A DNA stretch of 64,000 nt from Io17-Chloro-G2 sp965226915 (GTDB lineage Bacteria > Chloroflexota > Dehalococcoidia > Lucifugimonadales > UBA3495). The DNA lies in NCBI GenBank assembly GCA_965226915.1, contig CBDDEJ010000010.1, forward strand, positions 434,001 through 498,000, in the 5' to 3' direction. The notes under the pieces are model-generated. The model made no database searches, was not told the origin of the DNA, and saw nothing but the letters and a program-made list of their open reading frames with translations. Positions 29,414-38,925 of this stretch are shown here, piece by piece; within the stretch, counting starts at the first letter, position 1; every line of letters starts with the position of its first letter. The position numbers were made by a program, and so were the translations under genes.

Positions 29414-29584
29414 AGGTCTGGCCGGAAAGCCATTGGCCGGGTTTCGCGCTACGCCAGACAGACGTATTATAGTCTTATGTGGCATGATAGTGTCTGTAAT
29501 ACGGTTCAAGAACCCACTGTTACATCGACAATCGTCGCTAAGAAAACGGCAGCTTGGAGAGAATCGGGGTTTCCGTCCGAGTTT
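29414..29584. mobile_element. 171-bp CTAG-flanked MITE (type A), copy 3
   Basis: Tandem with copy 2, sharing CTAG 29410-29413 and ending at CTAG 29585-29588. By eye identical to copy 1 at 2549-2719, although that copy lies 27 kb away and next to an IS701 element. Confidence 0.9.
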
Positions 29585-29829
29585 CTAGGAAGTATGAGGA
29601 AGTCTACCTGAAAGCATATTTCAACCGAAGGGAAGCCAAGGATGGGCTAGAGGCTACTTCCACATCTACGAAACCCAAATGCCCAACCTGGCACTGGGTT
29701 AGCAGACACCGGCGACGGTATTTAACGCTGAGCCGGTGCTTGTGGATGAACAGTCAATGGAGAAAAGATAGTCACCAAGCGGAGGATTACTCTCCTAAAC
29801 AGGAGCGACGGGTAAGGTGGACCCAATGA

Positions 29830-30765
29830 TTAAGACAGCCTGAGGGCTAAATTAAGAGAGTCTCCCGCCCCTACGCTAGGTTTCACCAAGCCCGATGTCA
29901 GCCCTGGTTCTTGAGCTGCTACCCTCTTTTCTGCCTGGCCCTTTTGGTACACCTGTGCTGGGGTTCGATAGCCCAAAGACTGGTGGGGTCTCCGCCGGTT
30001 GTAGAACTCCAGGTAAGCGTTGATCCCAACTCGGGCTTCTGCGACAGTCTGGTATGCCTGCAGATACACCTCCTCATACTTGATGCTCCGCCACAACCGC
30101 TCCACAAAGATGTTGTCCAGGTACCTACCTTTACCATCCATGCTGACCCGAATGCCCCGCTCCTCCAACGTCTGGGTAAAGGCATCACTGGTGAACTGTG
30201 CCCCCTGGTCCGTGTTAAAGACCTCCGGCCGTCCCTTGCCCAATGCTGCCTCCAACGCCGTCACACAGAAGTCCGTGTCCATGGTGTTGGAGAGCTTCCA
30301 GGCCAGCACATGCCGGCTGTGCCAGTCCATGATGGCCACCAGGTACAGGAAGCCCTGAGCCATGGGAATGTAGGTAATGTCCGCCGCCCAGACCTGGTCG
30401 ACCCGATTAACATCCACTCCCTTCAGCAGGTAGGGATAGACCCGATGTCCCGGAGCTGGCTTGCTAGTGTTGGGACGCCGATAGATGGCTTCCAGGCCCA
30501 TCAACCGCATCAGCCTTCGAACCTTGCTTCGGCTCACTAGGTAGCCCTCTGCCAGCAGCCAGGCCTTCATCCTCCTGGAACCGTAGAAGGGCGTCTTCAA
30601 ATACTGACGGTCCATCCGAGCCATCAACTCCAGGTCTTCTGCTCTGGTCGAGACTGGCCGGTAGTACACTGAGGCTCGGCTGATGTTCAGCAGTGTACAC
30701 TGACGGACCAGGGACAGTTGCTTATGGCCTCGGTCGATCATGGCCTGCCGCAGGCTGCGATTCAT
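29830..30765 (-). CDS. IS3-family transposase OrfB, copy 2
   Basis: 311 residues with the complete DDE triad (ADITYIP, NTDQGAQF, FVERLWRS). It differs from copy 1 at one visible residue (Thr in FCVTALEAAL). It overlaps OrfA by ATGA at 30762-30765, preceded on the coding strand by a T-run that could allow -1 slippage. Confidence 0.93.
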   Translation of the reverse strand: MNRSLRQAMIDRGHKQLSLVRQCTLLNISRASVYYRPVSTRAEDLELMARMDRQYLKTPFYGSRRMKAWLLAEGYLVSRSKVRRLMRLMGLEAIYRRPNTSKPAPGHRVYPYLLKGVDVNRVDQVWAADITYIPMAQGFLYLVAIMDWHSRHVLAWKLSNTMDTDFCVTALEAALGKGRPEVFNTDQGAQFTSDAFTQTLEERGIRVSMDGKGRYLDNIFVERLWRSIKYEEVYLQAYQTVAEARVGINAYLEFYNRRRPHQSLGYRTPAQVYQKGQAEKRVAAQEPGLTSGLVKPSVGAGDSLNLALRLS

Positions 30766-31061
30766 AGACCGGACCTTTCCGACAAAAAATCGCGTTCCAC
30801 CTTCAGCTGGCCGATGTGCCGGTAGAGTTGGTCAATTTGAGCTTCTTTGGCCTTTTCCTGGGATTTATGGTTGTCGGCAAATAGCTCCGGAGCTCCTTCT
30901 AACAGGGCCCTTTCTAACAGGGCCCTTTTCCAAGCGTGAATCTGGCTGGGATGGACCTCAAATCGGCTGGCCAACTGGGCGATGGTCTCTTCCCCTTGAA
31001 GAGCGGCCAGGGCCACCTTGGCCTTGAACGCTGGGCTGTGTTTCTTCCTCGTCTGCCTCAT
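30762..31061 (-). CDS. IS3-family transposase OrfA, copy 2
   Basis: 99 residues, MRQTRKKHSPAFKAKVALAA onwards. The HTH and the ERALLERALLEG duplication are the same as in copy 1. ATG at 31061 has GGAGAAGGAC upstream. Confidence 0.92.
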   Translation of the reverse strand: MRQTRKKHSPAFKAKVALAALQGEETIAQLASRFEVHPSQIHAWKRALLERALLEGAPELFADNHKSQEKAKEAQIDQLYRHIGQLKVERDFLSERSGL

Positions 31062-31209
31062 GTCCTTCTCCTCCCCAACAGCAACCGCTGCCGGTATTTT
31101 AGGAGCTGGACTCTCTCTTAGCCACCTGTCTAGTTTTTGGGTACCACCTCAGGGACCCTCACTTCACACCGCCCCAATCCTGTTCGACTGATGGGGTCCA
31201 TCTAGGAGA

Positions 31210-32141
31210 ATGCAAATACTGAAGGCACTAACTGTCCCCAATTATACGACCATAGTAATAATGGTGCTGGTAAGCACTGTAGCTCTCGTACTGAGATTCT
31301 ATTCCCTTGATGAGTATGGCCTTTGGGGGGATGAAATAAATCGGATGGGGTATTTGGATAATGGTTGGAGTTCGTTCGGTGCTGCATTCCAAAACCATCC
31401 CAATATGCCTTTCTACTTCTTGCTGCTGCGTTTTTGGGTAGTACTGGGAGAAACCGAGTACGCGTTGCGAGCGTTTTCGGCGTTTGTGGGTGTGATCACA
31501 ATACCAGTAGTATTCATCTTGGGACGCCGATTATTCAATGAAAAAGTCGGCCTTATCGCGGCGATTTTGTTATCCCTCAATGCATGGCACATTCGCTATT
31601 CAGAAGAGGTGGCAGGCTACAGCCTCCTAACATTACTTGTAACTATCTCCGGTATGGCCTGGCTGACCGCGATCGAGCACCCCTCTTGGAAAATTTGGGC
31701 AGGCTACGTTGCGGTTACGACCGCTGCAATATACACCCATCACTTTGCAATCCTCGCTCCGATGGCTTTCGTGTGTTCTCTTCTTTTTCTGCCGAGACGG
31801 GCAATACCGTGGAAAATGCTTCTTGTAAGCGGGGCTTCCGTTGGCGTCTTGATCGCTCCTTTGCTGTTAGCCGGTTGGCTGGCGAGGGGCGTTTTTGTCG
31901 GTGTTCCACCCCTCACAGTTTCGCGCATTCACCAATTTCTGTGGGACTTCACTGGCGTTGGCGGTAACATACTTCTTGGTACATACCTCCTACCACTCAC
32001 ACTCGCGTCAATAGTTGGAATTAGGGAATGGGTGTCTCACCGGGCGTCATACGAGTCTTGGAAGTACGGGTTCTTGCAGGCATGGCTTTTAATACCGTTT
32101 GTGGTTCCATCAGTGTTCTCGTTGATGCGGCCCGTGCTTAA
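31210..32141 (+). pseudogene. Glycosyltransferase-39/ArnT-like membrane protein, N-terminal part
   Basis: ATG 31210 with AGGAG just upstream. About 310 residues with many hydrophobic segments. The GT-C signature is near the N-terminus (LRFYSLDEYGLWGDEINRMG, acidic D-E loop), followed by HPNMPFYFLLLRFWVVLGET and LNAWHIRYSEEVAGYSLLTL. Coding runs into the IS1380-type element at the TTAA 32138-32141, after FVVPSVFSLMRPVLN. The rest of the gene resumes at 33859 but in another frame. A stretch of transmembrane segments is missing, so an internal deletion preceded the insertion. Confidence 0.85.
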
Positions 32142-32262
32142 TCCCGAATCCACCGATAGAGGGCGTGTCGCGACAGGGCGGATAGGGAAGGAAGTGCTCC
32201 TCTGAATCTGGGATAATGGTTTTATAACAGAAAACCGACCAGAAACAAGGAGCACCCAATAG

Positions 32263-33583
32263 ATGCGACCACGCAACCACCTCGACCGCATCCACATCAC
32301 CTTCGACGACCACCGCCTGGTCAACAATGCCGGCCTGCTCCTTCCCGCCACCTTGGCCTTGCACCTCGGCCTTTCCCAACTGGTTGACCGGCGCCTGGAC
32401 CTGGGCCGGGCCCCAGGCCGAGCCAACACCGGTGACAAGATGATGACGCTGGTGGCATCTGCGTTGGCGGGCGGCGACTGCATCGACGACGCCGATGCGC
32501 TGCGCGCCGGCGGGACAGCCTGCACCCTGGGCAGTGTGCTCAAGGCGCCCTCCACCCTGGGCGCCTTCCTGCGCAGCTTTCGCTGGGGCCACGTCCGCCA
32601 ACTGGACCGGGTGAGCCGCGAGTTGCTGGCCCGGGCCTGGCAGGCCGGAGCCGGACCCGGCGACGCACCATTTACCATCGACCTTGATTCGACGATCTGC
32701 GAGACCTACGGACTGGCCAAGGAGGGCGCCCGCCACCACGGCTACACCGGCGCCCGGGGCTATCACCCGCTGTTGGCCGTCGCCGGCGGCGACGGCGCCC
32801 GGGGCTATCACCCGCGTTGGCGCGCCAACACCGCCCGCGGGGCCGCCCACTTCCTGCGGGAGACGGTGGGGCGGGTGCGCTACGCTGGCGCCAGCGGGCA
32901 GATCACCCTGCGGGCCGACAGCGGCTTCTATACCCACGCCGTGGTCGCCGTCTGCCGCAAGCTGGACGTGCGCTTCTCCATCACCATCCGCCAGCACAAA
33001 AGCCTGCGCAATCTCATCTAGGCCATACCCGAAGCTGCCTGGACGCCGATTCCCTACTGGATGGACGGCGCCGCCGCTGTGGCCGAGACGACTTATACCC
33101 CCTTCCAGAGTGAGCCCGACGCCGCGCCGGTGCGGCTCATCGTCCGGCGGGTGCAGCCGACCCCCGGTTCCCAACTGGCCCTCTTCGCCACCTACAGTTA
33201 TCACGGCTTCATCACCGACCGGGACGGAGAGACCCTGGAACTGGAGGCCGACCACCGCCGCCACGCCGAGATCGAGAATGCGATACGCGACCTCAAGTAC
33301 GGCGTCGGGTTGAACCACATGCCGTCCGGCCGCTTCGCCGCCAACGGCGCGCGGTCCAGCGGGCCAGGTGATGTCCCACAACCTGGCCCGCTGGACCGCG
33401 CGCATCGGCCTGGGCGAGCAGATCGTGACCACCAAGACCCTCAGGCGACGGTTCTTCTCCCTGGCCGGACGGCTCACCCGCTCGGCGCGCCGCCTCACCC
33501 TGCATCTGCCCCAGCGCTGGCCTTGGGAAACCCAGTTCAGTCGCGCCCTGGCCCGGCTGCGCGCCCTGCCACTCCCAGCCTGA
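32263..33583 (+). pseudogene. IS1380-family (type 2) transposase, copy 2, nonsense and frameshift
   Basis: Begins MRPRNHLDRIHITFDDHRLV at 32263. TAG at 33019-33021 replaces the GAG found in copy 1 (NLIEAIPEAAW). The frame continues to about 33345, where a rewritten 14-base stretch inside the 23-bp inverted repeat shifts it. The end (SHNLARWTARIGLGEQIVTT to LRALPLPA) is in a second frame, stopping at 33583. A block near 32790-32830 is also replaced by a copy of the preceding sequence. Confidence 0.9.
33347..33403. repeat. 23-bp perfect inverted repeat in IS1380 type 2, copy 2
   Basis: Arms 33347-33369 and 33381-33403, loop of 11 bases. In copy 1 the corresponding left arm is CTGGCTGGCCGTC between AACGGCGC and CAGGTGATG. 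Here it is GCGGTCCAGCGGGC, the complement of the right arm, with one base gained. Confidence 0.93.
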
Positions 33584-33858
33584 CGACCCGTCTGCAACTG
33601 AACGTCCCGGCCAACTGAACGTCCCGGCAAACTCGCGCCAGTCCCGGTCCGCGAGCGCCTCTTCCCGTGTCCTATCCCGCCATCTCGCTCAGCACAGCCA
33701 CTGCAGACCGCCATCGGCGCCCCCAAAAGCGCCTGCGACCGCCCGCCAACCTCCCGTCTACCCGAATTCGAGCCCGGATCATCGCGCCTGCAACTCCCTC
33801 CCCCCTCTTCCGCTGTCCTCACGCCCTCCATCCGGGTCCATCGGTCGATTCGGATTAA

Positions 33859-34722
33859 TGCAAAGACTGGCGGGGGCTCACAAGTTTCGTTTTAAATGAG
33901 TGGCAGCCTGGGGACGCCATGTTGTTCTATGTCCCCAGGTCAGAAAAATGGTTTCGCTATTATCTCCGGGAGAATGGCGGAGATCCCTCCCGGTTAGACT
34001 CTATGAGGATGGTGCCTTATCAGGCATGGGTAAGATTTTCATTGGCTAGCGAAACATTGAACAGCAGAGACGTTAATGGGTTTATACCAAAGGGTTACGA
34101 GAGGGTTTGGCTTGTCCAAGCCCGCGTTCGTTCACGGAACTCAGAGAATATCCAAGCGATCGTGGCTGGATTAGAGAACGATTATAGCTATTTTACAAAA
34201 TGGGACTTCGATGGGCCTAATCTGACTCTATTTAGTGAAAATCCTGTGTTCGACCTGGTTTTGGAGGACTTCGAAGACCTAAATGCGGTGAAGATCTTCC
34301 ATGGCGGCAGTGCAGTAGTCAGATCCGAGTCTGTCTCCGGGATTCAGGGGCTAGGTTACCAGTTAAGTTACTCCGACGGAGGATGGTGGAACATCAAACA
34401 ATCCGTTCGTGGAATCGATTTAGGAGGCTACAAGGGTGTAACATTGGCCCTCAAAGGCACCGGCAATGTGCGTGTACAACTGAGAGAATCCGGAAAAACG
34501 GACGAACCAGCAGAGCGATGGCATTCGGATATTAAGCTAACTGATGAGTGGGAGATTACACACCTTCCTTGGAGCAAGTTTGTTAGCGAATCCAGCGGGT
34601 CAGTTGCCGTTCAATCGATTGATCTTGCATTGGTAAATGCAATCTACCTTGTCAGAGGAAGAACCCGTGAAGGTGTGGTCGCAATAGACAACCTAAAATT
34701 GACACCTGATAAATACGAATAG
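33859..34722 (+). pseudogene. Glycosyltransferase-39-like protein, C-terminal part with a CIA30/CBM11-like domain
   Basis: After the IS element the frame reads CKDWRGLTSFVLNEWQPGDA then MLFYVPRSEKWFRYYLRENG. This is the extracytoplasmic loop seen near the end of ArnT-like transferases. From about 34250 a jelly-roll-like domain follows (DLVLEDFEDLNAVKIFHGGS, GGYKGVTLALKGTGNVRVQL, VVAIDNLKLTPDKYE), as in CIA30/CBM11 carbohydrate-binding modules. The fusion of transferase and module looks original. The frame does not match the upstream part even after removing the IS. Confidence 0.75.
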
Positions 34723-34897
34723 ATTTCATCGGCCTAATCGGATATTCGACCTTGCTCATGAAATCTGCGGACTGCATCATTTAGTCTGTTGGAGCGGGCC
34801 TTTGCGGGATTAATGCTCCGTGACGACAGATGAATCGAAACTGGGGACCCTCCGAAAGGATCTGAGCGAAATTTCTGACGCTTCGACGTGGCGAATC

Positions 34898-35743
34898 CTA
34901 CCTTAAGACCTTATCCGCTATGCGCTCCAATTCCTCCGACATCCCTTCACCCATGTCACGGGGCAGCGATACCGTAACCCGATCAGCTCCAGCTTCTTCC
35001 AGCGCCAAGATTGTTGCCCGGTCAGCGGGAACGTTACACACCATTAGTCTGATTGCCTTTGGGTCACGCCCCGCGGCTTCAGCAAGCTCATCTATGGTTG
35101 CCCGGCCCATCTTGACCTGCTCAGGTGTCACCCTTGTTGGCATCCAACCGTCACCCCAGGCAGCTACCCGTTTGAACACGTTTGGAGCAAACCCGCCCAG
35201 AAATACCGGCGGGTGCGGCTTTTGCACCGGTTTCGGATTGCATCTGACAGGCGGAAAGTCGTAATACCTGCCATGGAACTCCGCTTCATCTTGGGTCCAA
35301 AGCTCCTTCATCGCCAGGATGGCCTCTCTTGTTTGTCCCCAACGATGCTCGAAGTCCCCTCCCATGATCTCGGTTTCCTCTTGAAGCCATCCGGCCCCGA
35401 TGCCGAACATGAACCTGCCGTCTGAGAGCCGGTCTAAGGTGGCGATTTGTTTGGCCTGTAAAATCGGATTATGCTCGGGCACCAGACTGATGGCCGTGCC
35501 CAGCTTGATGCGCGCCGTTGTCGCGGATGCCCTGGCCAAACCTATCAGCGGGTCGCCTGAGTCGCTCATGGATAGGGGGATGGAGCCGTCGGAGGTTCCC
35601 CCGTACCGCGACGTGGACTGAACAGGGACGATCGTGTGTTCGGGAAGCCAGATGGACTCGAAGCCGAGAGCCTCCGCCTTTTGGGCCAGAACCGCTATGT
35701 CAACCGAATCGGTGGATATGCCGGTGGTGAGACCGATGTCCAT
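34898..35743 (-). CDS. LLM-class F420-dependent oxidoreductase (luciferase-like)
   Basis: 281 residues, ATG 35743 preceded by GGAGG. Luciferase-like TIM barrel: VLAQKAEALGFESIWLPEHT, TLDRLSDGRFMFGIGAGWLQ, KPVQKPHPPVFLGGFAPNVF and a C-terminal LALEEAGADRVTVSLP. Its length and the PEH motif fit the F420-dependent subgroup (TIGR03619-like). It probably acts on a xenobiotic or lipid-derived substrate in the cytoplasm. It stands alone, divergent from the GNAT remnant and MFS gene. Confidence 0.88.
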   Translation of the reverse strand: MDIGLTTGISTDSVDIAVLAQKAEALGFESIWLPEHTIVPVQSTSRYGGTSDGSIPLSMSDSGDPLIGLARASATTARIKLGTAISLVPEHNPILQAKQIATLDRLSDGRFMFGIGAGWLQEETEIMGGDFEHRWGQTREAILAMKELWTQDEAEFHGRYYDFPPVRCNPKPVQKPHPPVFLGGFAPNVFKRVAAWGDGWMPTRVTPEQVKMGRATIDELAEAAGRDPKAIRLMVCNVPADRATILALEEAGADRVTVSLPRDMGEGMSEELERIADKVLR

Positions 35744-35830
35744 TTCGACTTCCCTCCTAAGCCAGATGGGCGGATACTATCACTGACACCGCTATGGGTC
35801 GAGAGCCAATGAGGAGCGAATAGGAATTCC

Positions 35831-35945
35831 GTGCTGATTAGAGCCGGCGATGAAGCGGACCAGGCCGGCGGGGTACATTCGGTGATTGAATCTGCGTTTG
35901 AAACCCCAGCTGAGTCCTATTTGGTCGACTCCTTGAAAATAAGGG
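35831..35945 (+). pseudogene. GNAT acetyltransferase N-terminal remnant
   Basis: The frame reads LIRAGDEADQAGGVHSVIES then AFETPAESYLVDSLK, the start of a YhbS-type N-acetyltransferase. Similarity stops near 35945, before the acetyl-CoA-binding motif. No functional product is expected. Confidence 0.5.
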
Positions 35946-36128
35946 CCATATTCGAAGCTATCACTCGTAGCGGCATCTTCATCCGCCACATCAAGCTGAG
36001 AAAGTTAGGGAACGGCGGTCCGGAGTAGGGTGGAATTCGGCCTGCATTTCATGGAGGCCGTGACCGTGTGGGTGGGCGCGGCGTATCTGCGGACTGGTTC
36101 TTTCGCCAGATTCGAATCCATGTGAGGG

Positions 36129-37634
36129 ATGAAGCGTTTTTTGAGCATACTGCCAGCCATCAAACAGAGTCCAAATTACAAATGGTGGGTGTTTGGGACG
36201 ATTGCGACCGGCACCTTCATGTCGGTTGTGGGCCACGGCAGCGTCTTGATAGCATTGCCGACCATCGCCAGACACTTCGACGCCACATTGACGGCGGCGC
36301 TGTGGATCACTATCAGCGAAACCCTTGCTGTTTCCTCATTGATTTTGCCCATAGGGAGGGTTTCGGACATTATAGGCCGAAAGCAGGTGTACATCACCGG
36401 ATACACCATTTTCATAGTCGCTTCGGCCGCCGCGGGTTTTTCGACGAGCCTGATGATGCTGTTAGCGGCCAGGGTAATTCAGGGTGTCGGTTCGGCAATG
36501 GTTCAGGCTAACGGTCAGGCCATGGTGCTCTCGGTGTTTCCGGGAAACGAGAGGGGTAAAGCTCTCGGGACCCAGTTCAGCGTGTTAGGCGTTGGGTCGA
36601 TGAGCGGCATGGTGCTGGGTGGCTTGCTGGTCAGCACATTAGGTTGGCGCTTCATTTTCCTCATCAACCTTCCCATAGGCATAATCGCCGTCGCCGCGGC
36701 TACGTTGATTCTGGACAAGGGCCGGTTCGTCCTGGATACCCAGGGAGGCCGGCGTCCACCGTTCGACTGGCTGGGGTCGATACTTAGCGCCGGTGCGCTG
36801 TTGACGGTCCTGTTGGCCATGACCTTCGGCAACCGAATCGGCTGGGGTTCACCACCCATCGTTTCAGCCCTAGCGGCTTTTGTGATTCTCCTGGCCGGGT
36901 TCATCTGGTGGGAGTTGCGTACTCAGGCGCCCATGCTGGACCTGCGCTTGTTCCAGCGAAAGCTGGTTGCCATGGGAATCGCGGCCGGATGGTTATCTTT
37001 CCTGGGTAGCTCTGGGGTACGGTTTCTCATGGCCATCTATTTGCAAAGCGTGTTGGGATTTAATCCCATGGACGCGGGTTTGATCACCCTTCCCATGGCT
37101 ATCGTCATGACCTTCGTGGGCCCGATTGCCGGGCGGCTCTCGGACCGGTTCGGATGGCAAAAACTCAATGTGGGCGGATCGGCCCTGGCTGCCCTGGCTC
37201 TGTTTCTCCTCGCGTTCAGCTTGACCGAAGCGTCTCCGGTGAAACTGATAATCCCCCTGCTCGTGCTTCAGAGCGTGGGCACGGGATTATTCGGTTCACC
37301 CAATAATAGTTCGATCCTCAGCGCGGTGGAGAGGTCCAGGTACGGAATAGTGTCGGCGCTCACATCTCTGACGCGGAACTCCGCCAATATCACCAGCAAC
37401 GCCATCGCAACGGCCATCGTCGTGTCGACCATGGCCTCACTGGGTGCTGAGCCCAGTTTGGGGGCCGTTTCCGGCGAGCCGCACGCATTTGTCGCGGGTC
37501 TAAACTTGGCATTCATGGCCGCGGGGTTAATGGTCGTGATCGCGATGGTCATTTCATTCTTGAAGGGAGACCGGCCCAAGGAAGTTCAGGCTCCGGCGCC
37601 GGCCGCGCCGGCGGAGGAAGCGCAGCGGAACTAG
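36129..37634 (+). CDS. MFS transporter, DHA2 (14-TM EmrB/QacA-type) drug exporter
   Basis: 501 residues, full length. N-terminal helix region GTFMSVVGHGSVLIALPTIA. Motif A between TM2 and TM3 reads GRVSDIIGRKQVYITGYTIF, and motif C is seen in LGVGSMSGMVLGGLLVS. Fourteen hydrophobic segments can be counted, with an Ala/Pro-rich cytoplasmic tail (KEVQAPAPAAPAEEAQ). It is a proton-driven exporter in the inner membrane; substrate unknown. No adaptor (EmrA) gene is adjacent. Confidence 0.9.
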   Translation: MKRFLSILPAIKQSPNYKWWVFGTIATGTFMSVVGHGSVLIALPTIARHFDATLTAALWITISETLAVSSLILPIGRVSDIIGRKQVYITGYTIFIVASAAAGFSTSLMMLLAARVIQGVGSAMVQANGQAMVLSVFPGNERGKALGTQFSVLGVGSMSGMVLGGLLVSTLGWRFIFLINLPIGIIAVAAATLILDKGRFVLDTQGGRRPPFDWLGSILSAGALLTVLLAMTFGNRIGWGSPPIVSALAAFVILLAGFIWWELRTQAPMLDLRLFQRKLVAMGIAAGWLSFLGSSGVRFLMAIYLQSVLGFNPMDAGLITLPMAIVMTFVGPIAGRLSDRFGWQKLNVGGSALAALALFLLAFSLTEASPVKLIIPLLVLQSVGTGLFGSPNNSSILSAVERSRYGIVSALTSLTRNSANITSNAIATAIVVSTMASLGAEPSLGAVSGEPHAFVAGLNLAFMAAGLMVVIAMVISFLKGDRPKEVQAPAPAAPAEEAQRN

Positions 37635-37796
37635 GTGTTGGCCCTCGAGCCTTTATAAGCAGTTACACCCCTGAGGAGTGCATCGTAGCAAACAACCGCT
37701 GCAATGGTGCCTGACCCGAGACGGAGCGATGTTCAGCAGTCGGTTAGTGTATACTCACGTCAAATTTCTAGGGTGCCGTCAATTTGCAAAAACTAG

Positions 37797-38402
37797 ATGG
37801 GGATTATCATGGCACAGGCGCAAACACAGACACAGGCATATACCGTTGAGGCCTTCATCGAGGAAGTCCGGCAGATGTTCTCCACCACCAAGGACCCTAA
37901 GGCGCAGGCCCAGTTCGTCGCCCGAAAAATGCAGGTGTTGTTGAATACACCGGATTGGTTGGAGGAAAAGATCGACTTGCCCGCCGAGGGCGGTTATGGT
38001 CGCTACGATCTCCACCAAGATGAAGAATATGGACATCCCCAGGGCGGATTCCTCTTGATGTGCGGTGTCTCCGAACCCGGCAAGCCCGGCGGCATGCCCC
38101 ACGACCATGGACCGACATGGGTAGTCTACGGCGTTTACAAAGGCGCCATCGAGCAGACCAAGTGGCGGTGGTCTTACCCCGAAAGCGACAAGACATCTCC
38201 TGAGATCAAGGCCTTGGAGAGCTGGGTGCAGCGCGACGGCGACATAGCATTCTTCTTGCCAGGTGAGATTCACAACACCCACGTGGTTTCTGATGAACGG
38301 ACGTTGGTGGTGCGCCTGGAGGGCCAAAAACTAGCCGGGATGATTCGACACCGTTACGACCCAGAGACGAACACTGCGGAGATTTACACCTCTGGAGGAT
38401 AA
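37797..38402 (+). CDS. Cupin-fold protein, cysteine-dioxygenase-like
   Basis: 201 residues from ATG 37797; a second in-frame ATG at 37809 (MAQAQTQTQAYTVEAFIEEV) is also plausible. Cupin motif 1 is MPHDHGPTWVVYGVYKGAIE and motif 2 is FFLPGEIHNTHVV, giving a three-His iron site as in thiol dioxygenases. It would act as a cytoplasmic Fe-dependent dioxygenase or related enzyme. Monocistronic, 160 bases after the MFS gene. Confidence 0.8.
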   Translation: MGIIMAQAQTQTQAYTVEAFIEEVRQMFSTTKDPKAQAQFVARKMQVLLNTPDWLEEKIDLPAEGGYGRYDLHQDEEYGHPQGGFLLMCGVSEPGKPGGMPHDHGPTWVVYGVYKGAIEQTKWRWSYPESDKTSPEIKALESWVQRDGDIAFFLPGEIHNTHVVSDERTLVVRLEGQKLAGMIRHRYDPETNTAEIYTSGG

Positions 38403-38925
38403 CTCAAGGTCAGTTGGAATTCGTGCACCGGCAGTAACTGATTAGGCGCCTGGGCGGCCTGGTCAGGTCGGTGGCGTTCAGTTGAACTACTCTGGACATC
38501 ACTTGAGTCGAGCCTGCGAATCCGGCCACCCATGGGGGCTCCGTCGAGAGAGGAGCGGGACTCCTCCGCGTAGGGCCTCGGTCAGATGGAACTTTCCATT
38601 TCGTAACGGCCATCGAGCCGTCGGCAACCCAAAGCCACCGAATAATGTTTCCCGCGCCGTGGGCACGGTCGGCGTGAGGAAATTGCCCAAAAGGCCATCC
38701 AAGCCAGTATTGTGTTGTTTCGACGACTGGAAACACCATGGGCGTGCTGCCAGGAATTTGGACTTCTATGGATTGATTCAATTCAGTAACTCGCCCAAGG
38801 CACGCCCGGCGGTCTGGACGGCTTGACCGCCTACATACACTGCCGCCTCGGGACTCGAGGGCCAGCTTTGGCATTTTCAATAACGGCAACCTCCGGCGAG
38901 CACCATCTGTTGGAATGATAACCCT
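38403..38925. other. Stretch without a recognised gene
   Basis: 523 bases. The minus strand is open from 38934 to 38410 and reads VQIPGSTPMVFPVVETTQYW and similar, which I cannot assign. Codon usage and ends give no support for a real gene. It may be an old fragment. Confidence 0.4.

Larger units (their letters stand above)
28400..29800 (+). pseudogene. IS3-family remnant (OrfA/OrfB), interrupted by three CTAG-flanked MITEs
   Basis: OrfA traces: GDEIVAQLPAGRKIHLG, VFDGIHEKRQRVDEALAAQ and, after a shift, QIGQLKGERDFYAERSGP (about 28425-28622). OrfB traces: QFTSEGFTEPL, stop, EDGVRI then GKIRYTDNIFVE (28940-29073). Removing 29090-29588 joins VE-stop-IRRTRKYEEVYLKAYF in frame across a single CTAG, and the tail (ALG, stop, TPATVFNAEPVLVDEQS) ends near 29785. 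Several in-frame TAG codons show it was already dead. It is a different IS3 subtype from the copies at 17 and 30 kb. Confidence 0.8.
29811..31140 (-). mobile_element. IS3-family element, copy 2
   Basis: 1330 bp, the same length and almost the same sequence as 17314-18643. It is inserted at the end of the older IS3 remnant and upstream of the glycosyltransferase gene. Both reading frames are intact. Confidence 0.88.
32142..33854 (+). mobile_element. IS1380-family element type 2, copy 2
   Basis: Inverted-repeat ends CCGAATCCACCGAT / CCGAATCGACCGAT, with a 4-bp duplication TTAA at 32138-32141 and 33855-33858. It is homologous to 6472-8190 but decayed independently. It carries a 23-bp perfect inverted repeat (33347-33369 / 33381-33403) and a local direct duplication near 32751 and 32797. 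Confidence 0.92.

Noticed and set aside
32110..33831. A 573-codon open frame on the minus strand across an IS1380-type copy, and similar long antisense frames in other transposases
   Set aside because: They are antisense to clear transposase coding sequence, are rich in Arg/Gly/Ala/Pro as expected for shadows of GC-rich genes, and have no family similarity or ribosome site.
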